Below are positions 43,142 to 51,971 of a stretch of 64,000 bases of DNA, piece after piece. The DNA is from Terriglobia bacterium (GTDB taxonomy: Bacteria > Acidobacteriota > UBA6911), in NCBI GenBank assembly GCA_020072565.1, contig JAIQGI010000019.1, forward strand, positions 62,001 through 126,000. The letters run 5' to 3'. A program made the position numbers and the translations under genes. Below the pieces are notes generated by a model, which searched no databases, had not been told where the DNA came from, and saw nothing but the letters and a program-made list of their open reading frames with translations. Every line of letters begins with the position of its first letter. Positions within the stretch are counted from its first letter, which is position 1.

Positions 43142-43822
43142 ATGAAGAACCGTCGTAACTACTACCGCATACTTCAGATACAACCCGATGCGCCGGTCGA
43201 GATCATCCGCGCCAGCTACCGCACTATGATGCTGGAATTGAAGCAGCATCCCGACCTCGGTGGATCCACCTCTGACGCTTCGGTGCTGAACGAGGCATAC
43301 CAGGTGCTGAGCGACCCGGTTCGGCGCGCCGCCTATGACGACGAACTCTTCCTCAAGTATGCCAAGCAAGCCGAGGCACCCGGCAAGCGTCCGCTCAGCA
43401 GCGTTTTCTGCCCTGTCTGCAAGAGAGCCTGCGCACGCAAGGCGGGGCCGGGCGAGCGTTGTCTGACCTGCCAAAGCCCATTGCAGTCGGAAAAGCCGGC
43501 GGATCAAAAGCGGGCCTATCAACGTGCTCTCTCCCGCACCAGGAGGGACGACAAGGTCTTCTACTACCCTTCCTGGCCCGGCAAAGCGCGACGGGGAAAG
43601 ATGATCGACTTCTCCCCACAAGGGATGCGGTTTCTCTGCTCCGAACGGCTCATCCCAGGGACGGTCCTGAAGATCCGCAGCAAGCTGTTCGATGCTTCGG
43701 GCGCCGTAACAAATCTTCGCAGGGAAGAGGCGGGGGAAGCAGACCTGTATACCGTCGGCGTTTCATTCCTCGCAGTCAGCTTTGCGGAACCTAAAGGATC
43801 GCTCATCTCGACGTCGGCCTGA
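43142..43822 (+). CDS. J-domain, zinc-ribbon and PilZ fusion protein
   Basis: 226 aa, no signal peptide. Residues 1-70: J domain with NYYRILQIQPDAPVEIIRAS, the HPD motif in KQHPDLGG, and DPVRRAAYDDEL; it should stimulate a DnaK-type chaperone. Residues 80-115: four-Cys zinc ribbon (FCPVCKRACARKAGPGERCL, then TCQ). Residues about 140-220: PilZ-like beta-barrel, RRGKMIDFSPQGMRFLCSE and GTVLKIRSKLF, with the R and D-x-S-x-x-G part of the c-di-GMP site present in modified form. The combination suggests that chaperone recruitment is tied to c-di-GMP, or that the barrel is only structural; both are inference. Monocistronic. Confidence 0.8.
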   Translation: MKNRRNYYRILQIQPDAPVEIIRASYRTMMLELKQHPDLGGSTSDASVLNEAYQVLSDPVRRAAYDDELFLKYAKQAEAPGKRPLSSVFCPVCKRACARKAGPGERCLTCQSPLQSEKPADQKRAYQRALSRTRRDDKVFYYPSWPGKARRGKMIDFSPQGMRFLCSERLIPGTVLKIRSKLFDASGAVTNLRREEAGEADLYTVGVSFLAVSFAEPKGSLISTSA

Positions 43823-44050
43823 AAAGGTACGGAAGCGTCGCCACCAAGACCCCCCAAACGCCTGGAAGAGCCATGGCCGCCTTTCAGGTCATCTCGGAGT
43901 TTTGGCGGTCATTTTTGCGGGTGCGCAGCTTTGCATGAGTCCCAACCGCCGCCAGAAAATACGGTCCGGCAGCGAAAAAAGATGTATGATTTCGCTTGTT
44001 GTGCGTGTCCCGGCAATGTGTTGAAGGATCGCTGAGCTTCTGGAGGCATA

Positions 44051-44530
44051 GTGCGTATCAAGGCGCCCCGCTGGCTCTTGATTTTGGAGGCTTTGCTTTT
44101 ATCGGGCGCACTTCTGGTCTTGGCCTACAAGGCGGCCACAAGAGTTCTGCCTTTGCCTCTGTACGGGATCGAGCAGAAGCGCGGTTTTCAAAAGCCCGCC
44201 GCTCGGCCCACAATTTTGGATTACTACCGCCAGTATCCGGACAGGTACATTCGCGTCGACAACGAATCCTGGCAGTGCGATAAGGACTCACGGATTGCCC
44301 TTCACTCTTTTACTCTCCGCAACCTCGCCACCGTTGCATATAAGGAAATTGAGGTGCGCTTCACCTATGAATCAGCCAGTGGCAAAACGCTCCTGACTCG
44401 GGACGTAAAAATCCCAAGCATGCTGCAGGCCCAGGGGACCCTCAGCCTGAAAAAAATCAAGGTGACAGGCGTACCCGCCGACACAAAGACTGCGGTAACA
44501 TCTGTGTCGAAGGCTGTCATCGTTCAATGA
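44051..44530 (+). CDS. membrane-anchored hypothetical protein
   Basis: 159 aa from a GTG at 44051 with GGAGGCATA just before it. One N-terminal TM helix (LLILEALLLSGALLVLAYKA), then an outside domain with FTLRNLATVAYKEIEVRFTY, TLLTRDVKIPSMLQAQGTLS and IKVTGVPADTKTAVTSVSKA. The order of strands, 'FTLRNLxxxxYKxIEVRFTY', is that of FxLYD-type immunoglobulin-like domains on surface proteins. It ends 7 bp before the FAD oxidoreductase start, so the two are probably co-transcribed. Role unknown. Confidence 0.6.
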   Translation: MRIKAPRWLLILEALLLSGALLVLAYKAATRVLPLPLYGIEQKRGFQKPAARPTILDYYRQYPDRYIRVDNESWQCDKDSRIALHSFTLRNLATVAYKEIEVRFTYESASGKTLLTRDVKIPSMLQAQGTLSLKKIKVTGVPADTKTAVTSVSKAVIVQ

Positions 44531-44537
44531 GAACAAC

Positions 44538-45920
44538 ATGACTGAGTCGACTGCCGACGTCCTCATCTGCGGTGCGGGTATAGCCGGCATTGCCGCAGCC
44601 TATCAGTTAAGTGTCCGTCACGGCATTAAGAACGTGCTCCTTGTCGACGAGCGGGCACCGTTCTCGCTGACCAGCGACAAGTCTACAGAGTGCTATCGCA
44701 ACTGGTGGCCCGGCCCCGGGAACGCCATGGTCGCCTTGATGAACCGCAGCATTGACATCATCGAGGACCTGGCCCGCGAAAGCAGCAATCGCTTCAACCT
44801 CAACCGCCGTGGTTACCTTTTTGTCACAGCGGATCCCGCCCGCATTGCAACCTTCAAACGCGTCGCGGAAGAAGCGGCAACGCTGGGCGCCGGGCCTGTG
44901 CGCCATCACACCGGCAAGCCGGGCGAACCTGCCTACGATCCAGCTCCAGCCCGCGGCTTCGAGCATCAGCCCACCGGCTCAGACCTGATCACGGACAGGG
45001 CGCTGATCCGAAAACATTTTCCTTACCTCTCTGAACGTACCCTCGCCGTGGTCCATCCCAGGCGCTGCGGCTGGTTCAGCGCTCAGCAACTGGGCATGTA
45101 TATGCTCGAGCAGGCGCGGGAGCGAGGAACTAAGCTCCTGCAAGCCCGCGTGGAGGGCGTGCAGGTCGCGCGCGGCCGGGTAGAGGCGGTACGCCTGAGA
45201 AACGGAGCGGGGTCGTCTTTGATTTCGACCCGGAGTTTTGTCGACGCAGCCGGGCCATTTCTGCCCCATGTGGCGAAAATGATCGGCGTTGAGCTACCCG
45301 TGTTCCACGAACTCCATGTCAAAGTGGCCTTCAGAGATCACCTGCGGGTGGTGGAACGCGAGGCTCCCTTGCTCATCTGGACCGATCCGACCTTCCTGCC
45401 ATGGTCGGCGGAAGAGCGTGATCTGCTGGCAGAGTCGGAGGAGACAAGGTATCTGCTCGACGAGTTCCCGTCCGGCGTGCATGCGCGTCCCGAAGGCGGT
45501 CCCGACAGCGATGTAGTGCTTATCCTTTGGACTTATGATGTCAAACCGGTGGAACCCGTGTTCCCAATTGCCCTCGACCCCTACTATCCCGAGATCGCCA
45601 TGAGGGGATTGGCCGTGATGATCCCGGGTCTGGAAGCCTACGCCGGCCGCCTGCCCAAGCCGGTTCTGGATGGAGGCTACTACACCAAGACGCGGGAGAA
45701 CCGGCCTCTCATCGGGCCGCTGCCGGTCGCGGGTGCCTATGTGATCGGCGCCCTGTCGGGCTTCGGCTTGATGGCCGCCTGTGCGGCGGGAGAACTCCTG
45801 GCCCGCCACCTCATTGGGATTTCTTTGCCACACTACGCGCCCGCTTTCGCCCTGGAACGTTACCAGGACCCGGACTACCAGCGGCTGCTGCAAACCTGGG
45901 ACAGGACCGGACAGATATAG
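44538..45920 (+). CDS. FAD-dependent oxidoreductase (DAO family)
   Basis: 460 aa. N-terminal Rossmann FAD site DVLICGAGIAGIAAAYQLSV with the acidic end of strand 2 in VLLVDERAP. DAO-type body: STECYRNWWPGPGNAMVALM, FNLNRRGYLFVTADPARI, VVHPRRCGWFSAQQLG, SFVDAAGPFLPHVAKMIGVE and, at the C terminus, TRENRPLIGPLPVAGAYVIG with GFGLMAACAAGELLA. These are typical of sarcosine/dimethylglycine oxidase-like and glycine oxidase enzymes that oxidise secondary or primary amines. The substrate is not determined. Cytoplasmic. Probably co-transcribed with the small membrane protein 7 bp upstream. Confidence 0.88.
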   Translation: MTESTADVLICGAGIAGIAAAYQLSVRHGIKNVLLVDERAPFSLTSDKSTECYRNWWPGPGNAMVALMNRSIDIIEDLARESSNRFNLNRRGYLFVTADPARIATFKRVAEEAATLGAGPVRHHTGKPGEPAYDPAPARGFEHQPTGSDLITDRALIRKHFPYLSERTLAVVHPRRCGWFSAQQLGMYMLEQARERGTKLLQARVEGVQVARGRVEAVRLRNGAGSSLISTRSFVDAAGPFLPHVAKMIGVELPVFHELHVKVAFRDHLRVVEREAPLLIWTDPTFLPWSAEERDLLAESEETRYLLDEFPSGVHARPEGGPDSDVVLILWTYDVKPVEPVFPIALDPYYPEIAMRGLAVMIPGLEAYAGRLPKPVLDGGYYTKTRENRPLIGPLPVAGAYVIGALSGFGLMAACAAGELLARHLIGISLPHYAPAFALERYQDPDYQRLLQTWDRTGQI

Positions 45921-45987
45921 CTGCGCGCGCCGCGGGCCCAAAATGCTCTCCGCTCTCCTCCCCGGTCTTCGCCTTAGGCTGTTGAGG

Positions 45988-46030
45988 CACGAAGCAGCTT
46001 TCATGCTCGTGGGTACACATAGGGGACTGC
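45988..46030. repeat. GCAG-TTTCATGC repeat, copy B
   Basis: GAAGCAGCTTTCATGCTCGT, GGGTACAC and AGGGGACTGC match copy A at 20517-20571 with a shorter middle. It is downstream of the FAD oxidoreductase gene. Confidence 0.5.
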
Positions 46031-46074
46031 GTCGAATGGCAAAACGCGCCGTGCTCCCGGCGGAATGCGTTCAA

Positions 46075-46103
46075 CCTGAAATATTCATGAATAATCCGCG
46101 TTA
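46075..46103. repeat. single TTCATGAAT site with element flanks (copy 3)
   Basis: CCTGAAATATTCATGAATAA and TCCGCG: on the minus strand this reads CGCGGAT, then ATTCATGAAT, then ATTTCAGG. Left and right outer flanks of copies 1 and 2 are both here but joined through a single TTCATGAAT, with the about 97-bp inner part missing. It lies just after the cupin gene stop. Confidence 0.65.
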
Positions 46104-46505
46104 AACGCTGTCATCCTCGTAGACATTAGCTATGCAGCACAGAAAGTTCACGGGTTCCTGGTTGCTCTCGTTTCTCATGCTGTGAACTTCCATCGTGGGT
46201 ATGAAAACGAAATCGTTGGGCCCGAGGACCTTCTCTTCGATGATCTGATCGGTTTTGGAATCATGTTTAAAGCAGCGAACGTACCCATTCAGAATGTACA
46301 TGGTCTGGTAATAGAGATGATTGTGAATCGGAATCTCTCCGCCGGGACCGAGGGTGAAATACCGGAGACCATACTCGGCGGCGCCTTCGGGCCCGACCTG
46401 GGAAAGCCATCGGATGTAAACCTCTTTCAGAGTCTGCGGCTTTCCCTTATACGGATAGGTCCCCATCTTTTGTTCCTTTACGCCATCCACGTTCATTACG
46501 ATCAT
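46101..46505 (-). CDS. single-domain cupin protein
   Basis: 134 aa. Cupin motif 1 as GGEIPIHNHLYYQTMYILNG (two His as HxH, then Gln where Glu is usual), and motif 2 as GPNDFVFIPTMEVHSMRNES with the third His. Metal-binding beta-barrel proteins of this type include dioxygenases, isomerases and non-catalytic binders; nothing decides here. No signal peptide. Start follows GGAGAGCGGC. It ends next to the repeat site at 46075-46103 and faces the propeller remnant across 423 bp. Confidence 0.8.
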   Translation of the reverse strand: MIVMNVDGVKEQKMGTYPYKGKPQTLKEVYIRWLSQVGPEGAAEYGLRYFTLGPGGEIPIHNHLYYQTMYILNGYVRCFKHDSKTDQIIEEKVLGPNDFVFIPTMEVHSMRNESNQEPVNFLCCIANVYEDDSV

Positions 46506-46821
46506 GCCGCTCTCCTTTCCTCGTGATTACCAAGCTACCATAATAGCCGGTTTTTTGTCCCGGAAACGCGCCGAGAAGTTCTCCTGCATGATTGACACGC
46601 TATTTCCACGACGCATTCTCAGATTGATTGCCCGTTAGGCCGCTGCACAGCTCCAACCGGCCTCCGGTGCCTGGCATAGGATATCGGCTGGCGCAGGCAG
46701 AACGGAGTGATCTGAACGGCAGAATGGTGCGGAGAGATCTTGGCTTTGACAAATACAACAAATCGTTTCAGCTCCGAGGCAAGGAACCGTTAATATACCA
46801 GCTGACTTCGAACGGTTCGAA
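46506..46821. other. gap with decayed sequence, no intact gene
   Basis: About 316 bp between the cupin start and the first readable piece of the propeller gene. No frame is convincing; from about 46750 one frame begins to read QIVSAPRQGTVNIPADFERF, which joins the propeller remnant below, so at least the last 70 bp belong to that gene. Confidence 0.4.
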
Positions 46822-47708
46822 ATGGCCTGGACCGGAAAAGGAGCGTATGCGACCCAATCGAACTTTACAGGTCCGGCAGGGAATGGAATGCCCTCGAGCC
46901 TCGACCTGCCGGCATTTCGAATCGCGCTGTGAGCACGGTCTTCGCCGCTCCGGTCGACGACCGCCTGGGCGGCTTGTGTTGTGTCGGCGGCGTGCTCTGG
47001 TGCCTGCATAAGGACAAGTTGTTCGCATTGGATCCGGCGACGGGCAAGATGCTGCGGACGCTCGCGGTGCAGGGAAAGGACATCTATGTCGACCTCGCCA
47101 GCGACGGGAAGTTCCTCTACCTCCTGCCCTACGGGTGGACTGCCGGCCAGGGCATCCTGAAGTTCGACCTCAAGAGAGGGGAATGGGGACCGGCGCTAGA
47201 GACTGCGGCAAACAAGAGCAACAAGGTGTACGGCGCCCGCGGCATAGCGGTCGGCGGAGGCTCCATGTTCGTTGCCAGCCACCTCGGTATTCAGAAGGTG
47301 AACCTGGATACTGGCGAGGCAGGCGCGGCGATGACCGTTCAGTTGGAAGGCTACAGAATCGTGGGGGTTGGCGGCCTGGACTTCAACGGTGCCGGGCTGG
47401 TCGGCGCCGCAACCATCGAAAAAGTCAAGCTGGGCGCTGACGGCAAACCCTTGGACAACTGGTATGGACTCGACAAGGAGCGTCCCCGCCTCAGCGTGAT
47501 TCTGCGCATAGACCCGCAAACGGGCATGGTGAAGAGCTTCGAGCCGCTGAACTATCCGGCCAACTCGTTGGCGTACGCCAATGGCATTTTCTGGCTCAGT
47601 GAACAGCCCGAAATGGGATTCGATCGTCACAATCAGCCGGTTCGACTCTATCCGAAGAAAATGGTGATCCATCGCCTGGATCTCCGAAAAGCCGAGGCCG
47701 GAATGTAA
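46822..47708 (+). pseudogene. PQQ/NHL-like propeller protein, probably frameshifted
   Basis: The main frame starts at a GTG at 46929 and gives 259 aa: VDDRLGGLCCVGGVLWCLHK, DKLFALDPATGKMLRTLAVQ, AVGGGSMFVASHLGIQKVNL and VILRIDPQTGMVKSFEPLNY, repeated beta-strands with 'LDPATGK' turns as in propeller-type proteins. Just upstream another frame (ATG at 46822) reads MAWTGKGAYATQSNFTGPAG and SSLDLPAFRIAL before a TGA at the very GTG, and the pieces fit one protein if a base is restored near 46929. There is no signal peptide or ribosome-binding site in the main frame. It could still be a shorter real gene. Function unknown. Confidence 0.5.
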
Positions 47709-47776
47709 CTGCGCACTCCCACCGTTGTGTCTGGGGGGATCGGTAGAGTGTGCGAAAAACCATGGGAAGGAAGGCG

Positions 47777-50740
47777 ATGGACCGGGAAAAGCTGAGAAAG
47801 GCCCTGCCGTTTTTTGCATTCGGGTCCGGTTCCTGTGCGCTTGTTTACGAATCGTTGTGGATGCGTTCCTTTGGCCTGATTTTCGGCAACACCACCCATG
47901 CCGTCGCCGCTATTTTGTCTGTTTTTATGTGCGGCCTGGCTTTAGGAAGCTTCTTGACCAGCCGGCTTATCTTCAAGAAGACCGTAAAGGTTTACGCCCT
48001 GGTGGAAATGGGCATCGGGTCATTCGCACTGCTGACGATCCCCCTCCTCCATTTCTTGCCGGTATGGTATGGAGCGTTTGTCCGCACACAAGGCCTGTCA
48101 GCGGCCTCGGAGCTTGTGTTCCGCCTTGTCGGCGCAACGCTCGCCTTGCTGCCGCCGACCATACTGCTTGGCATGACTTTCCCTCTTTTAGTGGAGTTTT
48201 TAACGCGCAGCGGAAAAAACTTCTACGCGAACATGGGTTTCCTCTACCGCACAAACACTCTTGGTGGAGTGTTCGGCGTTTTTCTGGTCACTTTTTTTCT
48301 CATGCCATTGATGGGCAAGGTTGCGACATTTGCCCTGGCCTCTGCTGGCAACCTGACGATCGGATTCCTCGCCTGGACTTGGGGCAGGGACTTGCAGGCT
48401 GACATCAAGAAGAAACCTCAGACGAAAGCAATGCAGCAGGCCGCTCCAAGCCAAGCCGATGCTTCGATTCCCGTCCCTCGGGAGCACTTGCCTTCGATCT
48501 TCCTCCTGACCGCCTTTTCAACAGGGCTGTGTTCCTTTGGACTGGAAGTTCTCTGGACGCGCTCGCTGGCACTCGTGATCGGCTCCTCGATTTATTCCTT
48601 TAACATCATGCTGATCGCTCTCCTCCTGGGGATTGTCTCGGGCACCTTCATTTATGAGGCTTACTGGAGCAGGATCAAGCGGCCGGTCCGTTGGCTGTCT
48701 ATCATCATCCTGACAGTCGGAGCCCTGGGATTGATCGATCTGGCTATCATCGGGCTGCTGCCCGTGCTTTTTTTCGCGCTGATCAAAGCCCTGCCGGTCT
48801 CCTTTGTTTTGAATCAGACAGTGGGTTTCCTATTGTGCTTCGTGACCATGTTTTTCGTCACGGTGCCGCTGGGTTTCCTGTTCCCCCTGCTGACACATTT
48901 GATGAAGCTCAAAAGCTACTCACCCCAGAAGATCTCCAGTCATCTGTATCTCTGGAACACGCTGGGGACGGTCGCCGGATCTTTGGGCACCGCTTTTTTC
49001 CTGGTACCCTATTTTGGTCTGCAAACCTCGTTCGTTATGCTTGTTGCCCTGCCCCTCGTGCTCGGCCTGTGGTTTCTGGGTGAATCCCTCTCCTGGTCGG
49101 CGATTGCCAGGACTGTCTCGATGATCGCCCTGGTCTGTGCATCCATGGCCCTGTGCAAGTGGTATCAGCCTTGGGACCTGCACATGATGACCGCCGGCAT
49201 CTATAAGTATGGAATTGACTGGCGTGAAGTCATTGGATCCGCCTGGAGCTTTCCTGAATATTTGAGAAGCGCCCGCGAAATATTGTTTTACAAGGAAGGC
49301 GATGAAGGCGTAGTTTGCGTCAGCCGGGCCGGCAACGAACGGATCATCTCGGTCAACGGCAAGAGCGATGCGGGCACCGGCCAGGATGTCATCACACAAA
49401 GGATCATTGCCCACCTGCCCTTGATGCTGCACCCCAATCCCGAAAAAACTCTTGTCATAGGCTGGGGGAGCGGCACTACTGCCGGAAGCGCCGGCTTATA
49501 TTCAAGCCTGAAGCAGATTGACTGCGTTGAGATCGAAGCGCTGATGTTTGACTGCCGGCAGTTTTTCACGGATGTGAACCACAACATCGCCGCCGATCCG
49601 CGCTTCAGGATTTATATCAAAGACGGCCGGAACTACTTGCTTACTACGCCCACACGGTATGACGTAATCATGTCCGAACCCTCCAACCCGTGGATTACCG
49701 GCGTTTCCAACCTCTTCACCAGGGACTTTTATGCGATCGCCAAGAGTCGCCTGAATGAAGGCGGCATCTTTTGCCAATGGTTCCACTACTACAACATTTC
49801 GCCTCGCGATCTGAAGGTGCAGTCACGCACCTTCGCAGAATCGTTTCCCTATGCTTCCATGTGGCTCGTGCCTCCGCGGCCCGTGGAAGTAGGCACCCCT
49901 GTCTTGTGCGGGGACATCCTGTTTATCGGCAGTGACAAGGAATGCCACCTGGACTACGAACGTGTCAGCCGCTGGTACAGAGAGAAGGCTGTCCGCGAAG
50001 ATCTGGCTCCGCTGGGGGGCGTGGAAGATGAGTTGGCCTTTTTATGCAACTATATCATGAACCGTGGCGACATGCTTCGGTTCGGGAGCGGCGTCACGGA
50101 AAACTCAGACAACTTCCCTTACCTGGAGTTTTCCGCTCCCAAAGGGCTGTACCTGGCGCGTGCGGAAGCGCAGCAGTCGATCGCGGAGATATACCGCAGC
50201 CTTGACAACGGGAGCAGCGAGCAGTTCCCGCCCGTCGAGAACTATCCGCCGCTCATGGCGAAGAACCTCACCAAAAACCAGCATGCGGAACTTTGCGTTT
50301 TGATTGGCACGCAATACCTTCGTAAAGCCTTCCTGGAACGCGCCCACCGGCTGGCAGAAAAGGCCATAAGTGAGGATAATCAAAACGGCGGAGCGTATGC
50401 TCTGCTGGGTGAAACGCTTTACTCCCAGGGCAGGAGCGCCGAGGCGGAAAGGATGATGCTCCAGGCTCTGGAGATGACTCCCAAGCTCCAAAAGCCGTAC
50501 CGCATCCTGGGCGCGACTTATTTCAGCCGCAAGGAGTTGGATAAATCAGCACAAATGTATCGCCGCCTGGTGTCTTATTTTCCGGATGATCCCATTGGGT
50601 ATTTCGGGCTGGCGCTCATATATTCAGATCAACGAGACTGGATTCAGGCACGGGACATGGCAAGAAAGGCACTTGCCATTGAGCCCAAAATGGCAGATGC
50701 GAATAAACTCATTGACTTCCTTAACCAGCAGATCAGGTAA
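47777..50740 (+). CDS. membrane spermidine-synthase-like protein with C-terminal TPRs
   Basis: 987 aa from the ATG at 47777 (AAGGAAGGCG upstream); a GTG at 47750 and ATG at 47762 are in frame. Residues 1-480: about 12-14 TM helices in MFS-like halves (CALVYESLWMRSFGLIFGNT, LGMTFPLLVEF, SFGLEVLWTRSLALVIGSSI). Middle: spermidine-synthase/methyltransferase fold, KTLVIGWGSGTTAGSAGLYS, CVEIEALMFDC, IKDGRNYLLTTPTRYDVIMS and EPSNPWITGVSNLFTRDFYA. Last about 200: TPR units (RAHRLAEKAISEDNQNGGAY, AERMMLQALEMTPKLQKPYR, AQMYRRLVSYFPDDPIGYFG). Acidobacterial and proteobacterial proteins with the first two parts are known; polyamine synthesis by them is unproven. Probably integral to the inner membrane. 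Confidence 0.88.
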   Translation: MDREKLRKALPFFAFGSGSCALVYESLWMRSFGLIFGNTTHAVAAILSVFMCGLALGSFLTSRLIFKKTVKVYALVEMGIGSFALLTIPLLHFLPVWYGAFVRTQGLSAASELVFRLVGATLALLPPTILLGMTFPLLVEFLTRSGKNFYANMGFLYRTNTLGGVFGVFLVTFFLMPLMGKVATFALASAGNLTIGFLAWTWGRDLQADIKKKPQTKAMQQAAPSQADASIPVPREHLPSIFLLTAFSTGLCSFGLEVLWTRSLALVIGSSIYSFNIMLIALLLGIVSGTFIYEAYWSRIKRPVRWLSIIILTVGALGLIDLAIIGLLPVLFFALIKALPVSFVLNQTVGFLLCFVTMFFVTVPLGFLFPLLTHLMKLKSYSPQKISSHLYLWNTLGTVAGSLGTAFFLVPYFGLQTSFVMLVALPLVLGLWFLGESLSWSAIARTVSMIALVCASMALCKWYQPWDLHMMTAGIYKYGIDWREVIGSAWSFPEYLRSAREILFYKEGDEGVVCVSRAGNERIISVNGKSDAGTGQDVITQRIIAHLPLMLHPNPEKTLVIGWGSGTTAGSAGLYSSLKQIDCVEIEALMFDCRQFFTDVNHNIAADPRFRIYIKDGRNYLLTTPTRYDVIMSEPSNPWITGVSNLFTRDFYAIAKSRLNEGGIFCQWFHYYNISPRDLKVQSRTFAESFPYASMWLVPPRPVEVGTPVLCGDILFIGSDKECHLDYERVSRWYREKAVREDLAPLGGVEDELAFLCNYIMNRGDMLRFGSGVTENSDNFPYLEFSAPKGLYLARAEAQQSIAEIYRSLDNGSSEQFPPVENYPPLMAKNLTKNQHAELCVLIGTQYLRKAFLERAHRLAEKAISEDNQNGGAYALLGETLYSQGRSAEAERMMLQALEMTPKLQKPYRILGATYFSRKELDKSAQMYRRLVSYFPDDPIGYFGLALIYSDQRDWIQARDMARKALAIEPKMADANKLIDFLNQQIR

Positions 50741-50855
50741 AGCATGCTCTCCTTCGGAGGTTTGTGAACAAAGGCTCTCTTGTTTGCTCATTTCGAAATT
50801 TGTTTTGTTGCAGTCAGGAGGTTTCACCTGGTGCGACCCCGATAGCCCACCATGT

Positions 50856-51752
50856 TTATTTCCAGAGCCACGCGGCGCCGCGGACTCCGCTCGAATCCCC
50901 GTGCAACGGCGGAACCAGCCGGGTATCGACGCGATCCGAGAATATGTGCCGTCCCCAGATTTGAGGAACGACGGCATACAGACGCCTCAGGTTGGACATG
51001 CCTCCGCCCAGGACAATAACATCGGGATCCAGGATGTTGATCACTGCCGCCAGCGCCCGGGCCATGCGCTCCTCATAGCGCCGCAGCGAGGCCTCCGCGA
51101 GCGGGTCACCCGACTCGGCGCGCGCCACAATCTCAGAGGGCGAGACCGTTTCGCCGCCGCTCTCCTGGTGATCGCGCGCAAAGCCGGGGCCGGAAAGAAA
51201 CGTTTCAATACAACCGGTCCGGCCGCAATAGCACGAGGGGCCAGGCCATTCGCCGGGCTCGGGCCACGGCATTGGATTGTGTCCCCATTCCCCGGCGATG
51301 GCATTAGGCCCGGTGAGAACCCGGCCTTTTATTGCGATGCCGCCGCCGGTACCGGTGCCCACGATCACGCCGAAGACGACCTCCGCCCCTGCAGCCGCGC
51401 CGTCGACGGCCTCCGAAAGAGCAAAGCAGTTGGCATCGTTGGCGAACCTCACCGGCCGGCTCAGCAGGCGCGAAACATCGTCGGCCAGCCGCCTGCCGAT
51501 CAGCCAGACGGAATTGGCATTCTTGACCAGGCCGGTAGCCGGCGAGATGGCCCCGGGCATGCCCACTCCGACCGTGCCCCGCAAGCCCGTTTCGTTTTCT
51601 ATAGCAAGCACCAGGTCCGAGATCGCGCGCAGAGTGGCTTCGTAATCGTCCCGCGGGGTCTGAACCCGGCGGCGGACAAGAGTCTGGCCCGAATCGCCCA
51701 GGCCGATTGCTTCGATTTTCGTTCCACCCAAATCAATCCCTATCTTCATCAA
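50856..51752 (-). CDS. ROK-family sugar kinase
   Basis: 298 aa. ATPase core: IGIDLGGTKIEAIGL (phosphate 1), VGVGMPGAISPATG, FANDANCFALSEA with the catalytic Asp, GVIVGTGTGGGIAIKGRVLT. Zinc site: EWGHNPM His followed by CYCGRTGCIETFLSGPG. Such kinases phosphorylate glucose, fructose, mannose or N-acetyl-hexosamines; the 'GTGTGGGI' and short length fit glucokinase/fructokinase-like members. There is no DNA-binding N terminus, so it is a kinase and not a ROK repressor. First two codons are ATG ATG. Faces the S9 peptidase gene in divergent orientation. Confidence 0.92.
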   Translation of the reverse strand: MMKIGIDLGGTKIEAIGLGDSGQTLVRRRVQTPRDDYEATLRAISDLVLAIENETGLRGTVGVGMPGAISPATGLVKNANSVWLIGRRLADDVSRLLSRPVRFANDANCFALSEAVDGAAAGAEVVFGVIVGTGTGGGIAIKGRVLTGPNAIAGEWGHNPMPWPEPGEWPGPSCYCGRTGCIETFLSGPGFARDHQESGGETVSPSEIVARAESGDPLAEASLRRYEERMARALAAVINILDPDVIVLGGGMSNLRRLYAVVPQIWGRHIFSDRVDTRLVPPLHGDSSGVRGAAWLWK

Positions 51753-51971
51753 TCCTGTCCGTCATCAATGTACACAAGGCAAAACTGAAATAACGGAGCA
51801 TCCCGGCCATAGTATCTCAGATCGCCGGGCATGGGAGCTGTGAAATCCGACAAGGGGACATCACTTCTTTATCGGGTTTTAGTGGCGGGAGCTCGGGGGT
51901 TATCGTATCATGCCGGCGATATTGTGCCGAAGTCGTGCATTTCCAAAACACCCGCAACAGGAGCAGGTATC

